64,000 bases of DNA from RPQJ01 sp963778185. Its GTDB lineage: Bacteria > Pseudomonadota > Gammaproteobacteria > Steroidobacterales > Steroidobacteraceae. Below are positions 34,266-42,759 of this stretch, one piece after another. Location of the stretch: assembly GCA_963778185.1 (NCBI GenBank), contig CAVZTF010000003.1, positions 124,001 to 188,000 on the forward strand, read 5' to 3'. Within the stretch, counting starts at the first letter, position 1. Every line of letters begins with the position of its first letter. The position numbers and the translations under genes were made by a program. The notes below the pieces were generated by a model that was not told the origin of the DNA, did no database searches, and was given only the letters and a program-made list of their open reading frames with translations.

Positions 34266-34964
34266 CTACAGCAGGCTTTTCAGGGGGTTGAAGTAGTGCC
34301 GCCCCTTGCGGCCACGGGCAATTTCGGCCAGCAGTCCGGCGTAATCGGCATCGCTGCCGATCGGATCGATCTCTGCCGCATTGACGATCAGCACGGGGGC
34401 GAGGCCGTACTCGAGGAAGAAGCGCGCATAGGACTCGGCCAGTCGCTCGAGGTAGCGCCGCTCGATTCCCTGCTCGTAGTCGATGCCGCGTCTCGAGATC
34501 CGTTCGAGCAGCACGTCCACGGGAGCCTGCAGGTAGACGACGAGGTCGGGTACCGGGGCGTCAATTGCGAGCCGGGCGTAGACCTGCTCGTAGAGCGCGT
34601 ACTCCTCGTCGTCGAGGGTCAGGCGCGCGAACAGGCGGTCCTTGTCCAGCAGGTAGTCGGCCACGCGAACGCGCTCGAAGAGGTCGTGCTGGCGCAACTC
34701 CTGCAGCTGCCGCGCGCGCTGGAACAGGAAATAGAGCTGGGTCTGGAACGCATTGGCGCGCGGATTGCGGTAGAAGCGCTCGAGGAACGGGTTGTCCTGG
34801 TCCTGCTCCAGCACGAGCTCGCTGCCGAAGCTGTGCGCGAGCCGTCGGGCGAGGCTGGTCTTGCCTACGCCGATCGGTCCCTCGACCACCACGTAACGGT
34901 GCGGCGTCTGCACGACCTCGACTTCCACCACGTCCTGCCTGCTCACGTTGCTCACGTCGCTCAC
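34266..34964 (-). CDS. Deoxynucleoside kinase (dAdo/dCyd/dGuo kinase family)
   Basis: A 232-residue P-loop kinase of the dNK family, salvaging deoxynucleosides. The P-loop is EGPIGVGKTSLA, with the ERFYRNPRANAFQTQLYFL helix, the catalytic DR in LLDKDRLFA and a lid RRGIDYEQGIERRYL. The GTG start overlaps the folK stop (GTGA). The first codons contain three in-frame GTGAGC copies (at 34964, 34955 and 34946), so the exact start could be any of them. Such kinases commonly sit in pcnB-folK-panB clusters. Exact base specificity is not decided. Confidence 0.85.
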   Translation of the reverse strand: MSDVSNVSRQDVVEVEVVQTPHRYVVVEGPIGVGKTSLARRLAHSFGSELVLEQDQDNPFLERFYRNPRANAFQTQLYFLFQRARQLQELRQHDLFERVRVADYLLDKDRLFARLTLDDEEYALYEQVYARLAIDAPVPDLVVYLQAPVDVLLERISRRGIDYEQGIERRYLERLAESYARFFLEYGLAPVLIVNAAEIDPIGSDADYAGLLAEIARGRKGRHYFNPLKSLL

Positions 34965-35461
34965 GCGGTGATTCGCTCCAGTCCCGATGCCGGCACGCGC
35001 TCGAGGAGAGTCGAGACGCGCCCGCGACCTGGCACCGCGAGATCCGGTGCGATCTCGGCAAGTGGCGCGAGCACGAACGCGCGCTCCGCGATGCCCGGGT
35101 GCGGCACCGTGAGCCCGGGTTCATCGATGCGGGACTCCCCGTGCACCAGCAGGTCGAGGTCGATCCGCCGCGGACCCCAGCGCACCACGGGTCGGTCGCG
35201 GCCCAGTCGTTGCTCGAGGGCCTTGAGTCCGGCCAGCATCCCGGTCGGCTCGAGACGGGTCAGCATGCCGGCGACGGCATTGACGAAATCGGGCTGCGCC
35301 ACCGGCCCGAGCGGCCGCGATCGATACAGCGACGAGCGTGCGACCAGCCGGCAATCGGGCAGGCGCCCGAGCTCGTCGAACGCTCGTTCGACCTGCGCTC
35401 GCGGGTCATCGAGGTTGCTGCCGAGCGCAACATAGGCGGGGAACCAGCGCTGACTCGACAC
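34961..35461 (-). CDS. folK: 2-amino-4-hydroxy-6-hydroxymethyldihydropteridine pyrophosphokinase
   Basis: HPPK of folate synthesis. From a GTG at 35461 it has 166 residues: YVALGSNLDDPRAQ near residue 10, the central SSLYRSRPLGP and DFVNAVAG, and RWGPRRIDLDLLVHG, the diphosphate-binding motif. The frame is open further upstream across pcnB, but that sequence is a shadow. It starts 17 bases after pcnB and its stop overlaps the kinase start. Confidence 0.92.
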   Translation of the reverse strand: MSSQRWFPAYVALGSNLDDPRAQVERAFDELGRLPDCRLVARSSLYRSRPLGPVAQPDFVNAVAGMLTRLEPTGMLAGLKALEQRLGRDRPVVRWGPRRIDLDLLVHGESRIDEPGLTVPHPGIAERAFVLAPLAEIAPDLAVPGRGRVSTLLERVPASGLERITA

Positions 35462-35478
35462 TTGCTGCCCTGGGCCCG

Positions 35479-36843
35479 TCAGGTCGAGACGGCAGGACGC
35501 TTGCGGCGGCGGCGCGAGCGGGAACGTCGGCGCGGCGCAGCCTCGCCCATCGCGGGCTGGCTCTCCACCTCCGCGATCCTCGCTTCCTCCGGAATCTCCT
35601 GCAGTCGCGTCCACCAGGCCGCGACCTCGGGGTCGATTTCGCCCGAGGCGGCGCGCAGCAGCAGGAAATCGTAGGCCGCACGGAACTTCGGATGCTCGAG
35701 CAGGCGCAGTGCGCGCCGGCCGGAGCGCCGCTCGAAGCGCGGCTGCAGCATCAGGATGTCGCGCATCGGCAGCGAGAAGCGCTTCGGCACCGTGATGCGA
35801 CGCAACTGCCGCGACATCACCGAATCGCAGGCATCGAGCAGCAGCTGCGGGTCCTCCGGCAGCGGCCCGTTCGGCGTGCCGGCCGCGCGCAGGATCGCGG
35901 GCCACAGCAGCACCGCGAACAGGAACATCGGCGTCACGGACTTGTCGGCCCGCACCCGTTCGTCGGTACCGGCGAGCCCCAGCCGCAGCAGCTTCGCGCC
36001 CGGCGACTCGGGCGCCTCGCGCACGGCGGCCGCCACCTCCGGCATCAGGTGGTCCAGCAGGCCGAGCCGCATCATGAGGTCGAAGGACGCGAGCCCGCTG
36101 CCCGCCAGCATCAGCTTCATGGACTCATCGAACAGCCGCGCCGGCGGCATCGCATCGAGCATGTACGCGAGCTGGCGGATCGGCGCCTCGGTGTCCGGGT
36201 GGATCGTGAAGTCGAGCTTGGCCGCGAAGCGGGCCGCCCGCAGCATGCGCACCGGGTCCTCGCGGTAACGGGTCTCGGGATCGCCGATCAGGCGCAGGAT
36301 GCGGGCGGTCGCATCGGGCACGCCGCCCACGTAGTCCCAGATCGAGTAGTCCTCGATGTTGTAGTACAGCGCGTTGGCGGTGAAGTCGCGCCGCCAGACG
36401 TCCTCCTCGATGTTGCCGTAGAGGTTGTCGCGCAGGATGCGCCCGTGCACGTCGAGCACGCGGTGCTCCGCCTCGTCGACGCCGTGGTCCTCGTCCACCT
36501 CGGTGTGCGCGGCGCGGAACGTGGCGACCTCGATGATCTCCGTGCCGAAACGCACGTGCGCGAGATGGAAGCGGCGGCCGATCAGGCGGGAGTTGCGGAA
36601 GATCTTCCGCACCTCGTCCGGGTGGGCATCGGTCGCGACGTCGAAGTCCTTGGGAGAAAGGCCCAGCAGCAGGTCGCGCACCGCGCCGCCGACCAGGAAC
36701 GCCTGGTAGCCGGCGTCCTTGAGGCGATAGAGCACCTTCAGGGCATAGGGCGAGATGTTGGCGCGCGAGATCGGGTGATCGGCGCGGTGCACGATCACCG
36801 GCTGCGGTGGACCCTGGGGATTTTCGTATTCGTTCTGGCTCAA
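35479..36843 (-). CDS. pcnB: Poly(A) polymerase I
   Basis: A tRNA-nucleotidyltransferase-superfamily enzyme that adds 3' A-tails and promotes RNA decay. The head domain has GGAVRDLLLG and the catalytic KDFDVATDA, then RDFTANALYY and RYREDPVRMLRA. The last 20 residues are very basic, as in E. coli PcnB. No ATG fits the conserved N-terminus; a TTG at 36843 (M-S-Q-N-E-Y) gives 454 residues and is preferred, with TTG 36870 as alternative. The open frame to 36939 runs into the divergent tRNA-Glu gene and cannot all be coding. Confidence 0.9.
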   Translation of the reverse strand: MSQNEYENPQGPPQPVIVHRADHPISRANISPYALKVLYRLKDAGYQAFLVGGAVRDLLLGLSPKDFDVATDAHPDEVRKIFRNSRLIGRRFHLAHVRFGTEIIEVATFRAAHTEVDEDHGVDEAEHRVLDVHGRILRDNLYGNIEEDVWRRDFTANALYYNIEDYSIWDYVGGVPDATARILRLIGDPETRYREDPVRMLRAARFAAKLDFTIHPDTEAPIRQLAYMLDAMPPARLFDESMKLMLAGSGLASFDLMMRLGLLDHLMPEVAAAVREAPESPGAKLLRLGLAGTDERVRADKSVTPMFLFAVLLWPAILRAAGTPNGPLPEDPQLLLDACDSVMSRQLRRITVPKRFSLPMRDILMLQPRFERRSGRRALRLLEHPKFRAAYDFLLLRAASGEIDPEVAAWWTRLQEIPEEARIAEVESQPAMGEAAPRRRSRSRRRRKRPAVST

Positions 36844-36858
36844 AGAATCCGCTTCCGC

Positions 36859-36886
36859 TGGACCGGGCAAAATGGCTGCGTATAAT
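36859..36886 (+). promoter_or_regulatory. tRNA-Glu promoter
   Basis: TGGACC (36859-36864) and a perfect TATAAT (36881-36886) are 16 bases apart, followed by a GC-rich discriminator (ACGCGCCC) as in stringently controlled stable-RNA promoters. The predicted start is about 40 bases before the tRNA. It lies over the 5' end of the divergent pcnB. Confidence 0.65.
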
Positions 36887-36931
36887 ACGCGCCCTCTTGC
36901 AGGCTCCGACAGCCTGCCTATTTCCGGGCGC

Positions 36932-37007
36932 GCTCCCATCGTCTAGAGGCCCAGGACACAGCCCTCTCAAGGCTGGTACGAGGGTTCGAATCCCTCTGGG
37001 AGCGCCA
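36932..37007 (+). tRNA. tRNA-Glu (anticodon CTC)
   Basis: A 76-base cloverleaf. Acceptor GCTCCCA pairs with TGGGAGC, the D arm resembles other bacterial tRNA-Glu genes (TCGTCTAGAGGCC), the anticodon stem CAGCC/GGCTG holds loop CTCTCAA with CTC at 34-36, the T loop is GTTCGAATC, and CCA is encoded. It reads GAG. A tRNA-Glu(TTC) must lie elsewhere in the genome. Confidence 0.97.
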
Positions 37008-37039
37008 ATCCCTTCAATGACTTACACGCGGGCTGCGTT

Positions 37040-40000
37040 TCAGCAGAATCGGCCCTCGAGCGCTTCCTCCAAAGCCGGCACCAGCGCCAGGAAGTTCATC
37101 TCCCGGGCCAGACCAAGCGCACGCTCGACCGCCGCGTGCGCATCGTCCGCACGCTCGCCGTCCAGGACTCGCGCAAGCGCCCGGCCGCGGGCAATCACTG
37201 CCTCGCACCACGGCAGCGGCTCATCCCGCGTGTAGGCCTCGAGCGCTGCCGCATACCGCCTCGCACCCTCGGCATCGCCCAGGCGCAGACAGACATCGAT
37301 GCCGTGGAAATTCAGGTCGAAATAGTTGTGGCTCACGCAACCGCGCGCCAGCAACTGCTCGCCTTCGGCCAGCAACGCCCTGCTGCGCGCGGCGTCGTCA
37401 CAGGTCAGCGCGAGCGCGCCCAGCGCCCACGGGCCGCAATAGGTCGGCGCCGCCGCGCGTGCCAGCACGACAGCCTGCTCGAGAAAGTCGCGCCCTGAGT
37501 CGCGATCCCCGGCGCCGAAGTGCGCCAGTCCGTGCAGGGCCAACCCCTCGGCCTCGAAGCGGCGCGCGCCGATCTCGCGCGCCAGCACCAGGCTGCGCTC
37601 GCTGCAACGCCGGGCAGTCTCGTACTGCATGCGGTTGATCTCGATCGCGGCCTGCACGGTGTTGGCCAGCAGCTCGGCCCGCAGGTCGCTCACCTCCCGG
37701 GCAGCGGCGGCAGCCCGTTCGCAAGCGTCGACACCGGCCGCAAGGTCCCCGACGTATGTGAGCGTGGCGGCGACCATCGGCAGGTACGTGACGCGCAGGC
37801 CGGCATAGCCATGCCGCTCGCTCAATTCGACGCACTGGCGGAACCTGTCGTGGGCCGTGCGCATCCGGCCGCGCTGGTAATGAGCGTCGCCGAGACCACC
37901 CAGTGCCCGCACCACGTCCTCGGGAGAACTCGCCCGCTCCGCGAACTCGAGCGCGCGACGATGAGCATCGAGGCAATCGTCCATGGCCCCGCGCGGGAAG
38001 TGCAGGTTGCCGCGCAACGTCCACAACTGTGCGAGGCCGATCGGGTCCGAGCCACCCATCGCCTGCTCCGCGTGCACGAGCGCAGCCAACGCCTCGTCGT
38101 AGCGATCCACGATGCGCAAGCCTGTCGCCAGGCCAAACCATGCGCGTGCACGGGCCCTGGAGTTCGTGGCGAGATCGACGCACTCGCGGAACGATGCGAT
38201 CGCATCGTCGGTGCGTCCGAGCGCGAGCTGGACGTCGCCGAGCATCGCGCAGGCATCGAACAGCTCGGACGGCTGCCGGGCCGTCTCGCGCGCACGACCC
38301 GCATGCACCAGCGCGCGGTCGGGTCGGAACGACCGCATCTCGACCGCCGCCGCGCGCAGGTAGGCCGCCGGCGCTGCAGGGTCCGCGGCGGCCGCAAGAT
38401 GATCGGCGTGCAGTCCCGCGTCTCGTGCCTCGTACCACACGGCGGCGCGTCGATGCAGGTCGCGTCGCGTGGAGCCGAGCAGGGATTCGTAAACGGCGTC
38501 GCGGATCAGCGCATGCGCGAACCGGTATTCCTCGCCTCCGGGCGCAATCAGCCCCGCGTTCTCGAGCGGCGCGGGGTCGAATTGCGGTTCGGCGAGCAGG
38601 TGTCGCAATGCCCCGACCGCGAATCGAACGCCGAGGATGGCCGCCGCGTGCACGGCGTTCTGGCATTCGGGCGCGAGCCCCTCGATGCGCGCCGCGATCA
38701 GCCCACGCACGGACCCCGGCAGGGTCGTCTGGCCCGCCCGTGCCGCTCGCAGCAACTGCTCGAGGAACAACGGGTGCCCCGCGGCAGTGGCCAGGCAACG
38801 CTCGACAACCTCGGCGGGCAACTCCGTGTAGGTCGCGGCAAGCTCGCGCGCCTCGTCATCGTCCAGCGGCGCAAGATCGAGCGCCGTCACGGGGCAGCCC
38901 CGCGCGCGAGCGCGCCAGGCGGCGTTGACAGGATCGCGCTCCGAGCGCGTCGAAAGCGCCAGCAACACCGGCTGCGCGGCCGAAGCCGCGGCGAGATCGC
39001 CGAGCTGGGCGATCTCGACGGCAGCGGCCCAATGCACGTCCTCCACGACGATCAGGATCGGCTTCGACCGCGCATGCGTGACCAGCCAATGCAGCACGCG
39101 GGCCCGGTCGCGCTCCCGCGCTGCACTGTCCATCGCCGCAAGGAGCGAGGAGGCGTCGCCCGGCAGCGAGGCATCGATCAGGTCATGGGCGAGCAATCGC
39201 AGCTCGGCGGGCAACCGACCGGCGGCGACCGCGGTCTCCACCGCTGCGGCCCGCGCGGCTCCGTCCGAACCGGGCCCGAGCCCGAGCAGCCGCAGCGCAA
39301 GTGCCGGTGCGGGCCGCTCAACCGACGCCTGCCCGAAGTCGAGCACCTGCAGGACGTGCACCGCCGCCCCACGCTCGATCGCTGCGCTCGCGAGGGCGTC
39401 AAGCAAGGACGACTTGCCGATGCCGGGCTCGCCCCGGACGACGACGACCCGGCCGCGGCCGGATTCCCGGACGCGCTCAAGCATGGCGGTCAGCATCGCC
39501 AGCTCCGCGCGCCTCCCGGCAAACAGGCGCCCCCGCTCCTTCGCCGCGGCGCCCAGCATGTCCGTGATCTTCCAGGCCTCTCCGGGCGCGTCACACTTCG
39601 ACGGCTCGAGCCGGTAGCGATGGCTCAAGCGGTGCGCGACGTCGCCCGACACGCATACCGAGCCGAACTGCGACGAACGTGCGAGTTCCTGCGCCCGTCC
39701 CACCGGGCTTCCGCTGAGCGGAAACGGGACGTCGGCCGCCGCCGGCAACACCTGCCCTTCGGCGATTCCAATGGCAAGGCGGTGCCCGACGCCCGCGATC
39801 TCCTGTATCGCCAGCTCCAGCGCCGCACGCGCCGCGCGCTCGGCCTCGTTCCCGGTGAGCCTGCCGAGCCCGAACACGGCGAGTATCTCGCCCTGGCTCG
39901 GACGATCGACGTGGCCACCGAGTCGCTCGACTACGCCTCTCACGCGGGACTCCGCATCCGACCAGCGCCGTCGAGTCACCTCCGGGTCCTCGTGGCCCGG

Positions 40001-40864
40001 ATCCGTGGAACCGCCGATGCGCACGACCACGACGACTGCGTCGCGCAGCGTGGCAGCGACGGATGTGCCTCGGGCGACGCCCGGCGATGCGTCCGGCTCC
40101 ACCGCGGGCACGGGCCTGGGCGGTTCCTCGGCTCGACGGCGGCGCAGGACCTCGCGATACAACGCCTCGGTGGCCGGCTCCGTCGCCACGTCGAGATCCC
40201 GGCGCAGTGCATCCCGACAGGTCCGGTACTGCTTCAATGCGTCGGTGTAACGGCCGAGCCGCGCGAGGGCCTCCATCAACTCGCGGTGCGCGCGCTCGTT
40301 CGTGGGCTCCATCGCGGTCAACCGCTCCAGCGCCGCGACCCGTCCCGACATGTCGCCCGCGGCATCGCATTGGGCCGCTGCGCGCACCAGGGCGTCGATC
40401 AACTGGCGCCTGAACGTCCTGCGCTGCTCGTCCATCCAGTGCTCGAAGGAGGACGAACGCGGCTCGAGTCCTTCGAACAACTCGCCCGAGCAGCGCGCGG
40501 CCGCCTCGATGACCGCGCCCGGCGAACCGTCCCGCAACAGGGCCTGCAACCGTGCGACATCGCTGTCCGCGCGATCCGCATCCAGCCAGACCGCACCAGC
40601 ATCCGAGCGCAGCGTGTCCGCAATGTCTTCGGGCAACGCGCGACGCAGCGCCGCGAGCGCCTGGCGCAGACTCGACCGCGCAAGCTCGGCATCGGAATCC
40701 TCCCAGAGAAGGCCCGCGAGAAAGTCCCGGGTGTGGGCGACGCCGGGCCGCATCGCCAGACAGGCCAGCAGCGCCAGCGCCTTGCGCGAGGCGATGCGCA
40801 GCTCACGACCGGTGCCCGTGCCGACACGCACTCCTCCGGCCAGCTCGACCAGCAGATCAGCCAT
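37040..40864 (-). CDS. SARP-type regulator: winged helix, BTAD, cyclase-like, AAA ATPase and TPR domains
   Basis: A 1274-residue multidomain regulator resembling AfsR/large SARPs and LuxR-like STAND ATPases. Residues 1-95 are an OmpR-like winged helix without receiver domain. About 100-245 is a bacterial transcriptional activator (BTAD) TPR domain. About 270-435 resembles a class III nucleotidyl cyclase fold but lacks clear metal-binding aspartates. From 450 there is an AAA/STAND ATPase with P-loop GEPGIGKSS (478-486), VVEDVHWA as Walker B, and HPLFLEQLLRA. The C-terminal third is TPR-like. ATG 40864 is preferred to ATG 40900. It is divergent from a TTC38-like gene and its operator-like repeats, so autoregulation or control of that neighbour is likely. 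The ligand is unknown. Confidence 0.85.
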   Translation of the reverse strand: MADLLVELAGGVRVGTGTGRELRIASRKALALLACLAMRPGVAHTRDFLAGLLWEDSDAELARSSLRQALAALRRALPEDIADTLRSDAGAVWLDADRADSDVARLQALLRDGSPGAVIEAAARCSGELFEGLEPRSSSFEHWMDEQRRTFRRQLIDALVRAAAQCDAAGDMSGRVAALERLTAMEPTNERAHRELMEALARLGRYTDALKQYRTCRDALRRDLDVATEPATEALYREVLRRRRAEEPPRPVPAVEPDASPGVARGTSVAATLRDAVVVVVRIGGSTDPGHEDPEVTRRRWSDAESRVRGVVERLGGHVDRPSQGEILAVFGLGRLTGNEAERAARAALELAIQEIAGVGHRLAIGIAEGQVLPAAADVPFPLSGSPVGRAQELARSSQFGSVCVSGDVAHRLSHRYRLEPSKCDAPGEAWKITDMLGAAAKERGRLFAGRRAELAMLTAMLERVRESGRGRVVVVRGEPGIGKSSLLDALASAAIERGAAVHVLQVLDFGQASVERPAPALALRLLGLGPGSDGAARAAAVETAVAAGRLPAELRLLAHDLIDASLPGDASSLLAAMDSAARERDRARVLHWLVTHARSKPILIVVEDVHWAAAVEIAQLGDLAAASAAQPVLLALSTRSERDPVNAAWRARARGCPVTALDLAPLDDDEARELAATYTELPAEVVERCLATAAGHPLFLEQLLRAARAGQTTLPGSVRGLIAARIEGLAPECQNAVHAAAILGVRFAVGALRHLLAEPQFDPAPLENAGLIAPGGEEYRFAHALIRDAVYESLLGSTRRDLHRRAAVWYEARDAGLHADHLAAAADPAAPAAYLRAAAVEMRSFRPDRALVHAGRARETARQPSELFDACAMLGDVQLALGRTDDAIASFRECVDLATNSRARARAWFGLATGLRIVDRYDEALAALVHAEQAMGGSDPIGLAQLWTLRGNLHFPRGAMDDCLDAHRRALEFAERASSPEDVVRALGGLGDAHYQRGRMRTAHDRFRQCVELSERHGYAGLRVTYLPMVAATLTYVGDLAAGVDACERAAAAAREVSDLRAELLANTVQAAIEINRMQYETARRCSERSLVLAREIGARRFEAEGLALHGLAHFGAGDRDSGRDFLEQAVVLARAAAPTYCGPWALGALALTCDDAARSRALLAEGEQLLARGCVSHNYFDLNFHGIDVCLRLGDAEGARRYAAALEAYTRDEPLPWCEAVIARGRALARVLDGERADDAHAAVERALGLAREMNFLALVPALEEALEGRFC

Positions 40865-40912
40865 GCGTCCCTGTCGCCCCCTGCAGGTCCCGTGGACCAC
40901 GGGCCATTGCAG

Positions 40913-40969
40913 TTTTCACGGTTTTTTCACGCCTGTCGAGACAGTCGGTTCACGGGCTCGCCGTAATTT
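40913..40969 (+). promoter_or_regulatory. SARP-like direct-repeat operator and -10 in the divergent promoter region
   Basis: TTTTCACG occurs at 40913-40920 and again at 40924-40931, exactly 11 bp apart. TTCACG recurs at 40949-40954 (23 bp further on) and 40994-40999. The third copy is followed after about eight or nine bases by TAATTT (40964-40969), a possible -10 for the rightward gene. Known SARPs bind direct heptamer repeats on an 11-bp period with the last copy about 8 bp from the -10, so this spacing is notable next to a SARP gene. Binding itself is inference. Confidence 0.5.
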
Positions 40970-41040
40970 GCACGCCATCGGGACCGGCCCGGGTTCACGC
41001 CGGCTGGCCCCGGACACCCGCTCAACAATCGGAGGCAATC

Positions 41041-42459
41041 ATGAACCTGATGGACCAGCGCGGAGTCGCCCTGTCGACCCGCAACCCTGCGTCGCTCGAA
41101 CGCTACGAGCACGCACTCGAGCTCACCGCGTCCTACTTCGTCGACCCCCTGGCGAAGATCAACGAGGCCATCGCCGACGACCCGTCCTTCGCGGCGGGCC
41201 ACTGCCTGCGCGCCGCGCTCGCGGTCATGTCGTCGGAGCGCGGCGCCCTGCCGATGCTGCAAGAGAGCATCGAGGTGATCGAGGCTCCCGGTACGCGTGC
41301 GAACGAACGCGAGCGCATGCACGCGGCGGCGGCGCGCGCCTGGCTCGCTGGCGACGCCGAGCGAGCCGTGCGACTGTACGGCGACATCGTCGTCGAATAC
41401 CCACGCGACCTTCTCGCCGTACAGGTCGCCCACATCGGCGATTTCTTCCTCGGGCAGTCCACGCTGCTGCGCGACCGCGTGTCGCAAGTGCTGCCGCACT
41501 GGGACTACACGGTTCCCGGCTACGGCTACGTGCTCGGGATGCACGCCTTCGGCCTCGAGGAAACGGCCCTGTACGACCGGGCCGAGGACACCGGCCGCCG
41601 GGCACTCGATGCGAACCCGCGCGACCCCTGGGCAGTGCACGCCGTGGCCCACGTGATGGAGATGCAGGGTCGGATTCGCGATGGCATCGAGTGGCTTACG
41701 TCCCGCGAGCAGGACTGGGCGCCCGACAACGGCCTCGCCTTCCACAACTGGTGGCACCTCGCCCTGCATCACCTGGAACTGGGCGAGCACGGGAGCGTAC
41801 TCGAGCTGTACGACACACGCATCCGGCCAGCGCAGTCGCCGGTCGCACTCGAGATGGTCGATGCCTCGGCGATGCTCTGGCGGCTGACGCTGCGAGGCGT
41901 TGACGTCGGTTCGCGCTGGCAGCCGCTCGCGGCAAGCTGGGCGCCCGTCGCGGAGGACGCCTACTACGCATTCAACGACGCGCACGCCGTGATGGCACTG
42001 GTCGGCGCCGGGGACTGGCCGCGTGTCGATCGAGCGCTGGCAAGCCTGGAGCGCGAGGCCAGGGGCGCGGGTACGAACGCCATGATGAGCCGCGAGGTCG
42101 GATTGCCGTTGGCGCGGGCCTTTGCATCCTTCGGACGTGGAGCCTACGGCGATGCGGTCGAGGAGCTGCTGCGGATCCGTGCCAGCGCACACCGCTTCGG
42201 CGGCAGCCACGCGCAGCGGGACATCGTGCATCTCACGCTCATCGAGTCGGCGCTGCGCGCCGGCCGGCACGCCCTGGCACGGGCGCTCGCCGCGGAGCGC
42301 ACGGCAGTCAAGCGCTCCAGCCCGTTCAACTGGCGTTTGACGGCGAGGGCGCTGGACGCGCAGGGGCGCACCGACGAGGCCCGCCAGGCGCGTGAGACTG
42401 CCGGCATGCGCGCGACCGCCCAGAAACCAGAGCGCGTAGCGCCCCGCGCGGTCGCCTGA
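41041..42459 (+). CDS. TTC38-family tetratricopeptide repeat protein
   Basis: A 473-residue soluble protein of helical repeats, resembling the TTC38 family (bacterial homologues of human tetratricopeptide repeat protein 38). Diagnostic segments are HAVAHVMEMQGR near residue 200 and HNWWHLALHHLELGEHG near 237; the conserved His residues could bind metal or be catalytic, but no activity is established for the family. No signal peptide is seen. A strong GGAGG site lies before the ATG at 41041. It is divergent from the SARP gene and followed after 12 bases by a small exported protein gene. Confidence 0.85.
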   Translation: MNLMDQRGVALSTRNPASLERYEHALELTASYFVDPLAKINEAIADDPSFAAGHCLRAALAVMSSERGALPMLQESIEVIEAPGTRANERERMHAAAARAWLAGDAERAVRLYGDIVVEYPRDLLAVQVAHIGDFFLGQSTLLRDRVSQVLPHWDYTVPGYGYVLGMHAFGLEETALYDRAEDTGRRALDANPRDPWAVHAVAHVMEMQGRIRDGIEWLTSREQDWAPDNGLAFHNWWHLALHHLELGEHGSVLELYDTRIRPAQSPVALEMVDASAMLWRLTLRGVDVGSRWQPLAASWAPVAEDAYYAFNDAHAVMALVGAGDWPRVDRALASLEREARGAGTNAMMSREVGLPLARAFASFGRGAYGDAVEELLRIRASAHRFGGSHAQRDIVHLTLIESALRAGRHALARALAAERTAVKRSSPFNWRLTARALDAQGRTDEARQARETAGMRATAQKPERVAPRAVA

Positions 42460-42471
42460 GGAGAGACAGCC

Positions 42472-42702
42472 ATGCGAACCAACGCCGCAGCAGCGCCGAG
42501 GGCTCTCACCCTCGTGCTGCTGGCCGCATTCCCGACGTTCCCCTCGATCGGGAACGACGCGTCGATCGCGCGGACTCGCGAGGCCGCCGTGGCAATGGCC
42601 AGTGATGCCGCGTCCGCAGCCGCTCGGCATGAAGCGACGCGCGAGCGGCGCTGTGAACGCATGGGCCGCATCGGCGGGGTCACCCGGACGCGGTGTGACT
42701 GA
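42472..42702 (+). CDS. Small exported protein of unknown function
   Basis: A 76-residue ORF with a good GGAGAG site seven bases before its ATG and only 12 bases after the TTC38-like stop, so it is probably co-transcribed. The N-terminus looks like a signal peptide (Arg, then an Ala/Leu-rich segment to about residue 22). The mature part would be small, Ala/Arg-rich, with two cysteines (Cys61 and Cys75) near the C-terminus. No family is recognised. It could be a peptide partner of the TTC38-like protein, which is speculation. Confidence 0.55.
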   Translation: MRTNAAAAPRALTLVLLAAFPTFPSIGNDASIARTREAAVAMASDAASAAARHEATRERRCERMGRIGGVTRTRCD

Positions 42703-42705
42703 ACC

Positions 42706-42738
42706 TGCGCGGGGCGGTCGTCGTGGCCGCCCCGCGCA
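42706..42738. terminator. GC-rich 12-bp hairpin between convergent genes
   Basis: TGCGCGGGGCGG (42706-42717) and CCGCCCCGCGCA (42727-42738) form a perfect 12-bp stem with a 9-base loop, right after the small exported protein and before the convergent large secreted gene. No T-run follows on either strand, so it is a strong hairpin but not a textbook intrinsic terminator. Confidence 0.45.
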
Positions 42739-42759
42739 TCGGCGGAAGACTCGATCGGG

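Noticed and set aside
37520..40966. 1148-residue plus-strand open frame opposite the SARP gene
   Set aside because: Its composition (Arg, Gln, His, Gly) is that of an antisense shadow, while the minus strand encodes clear winged-helix, BTAD and P-loop motifs.
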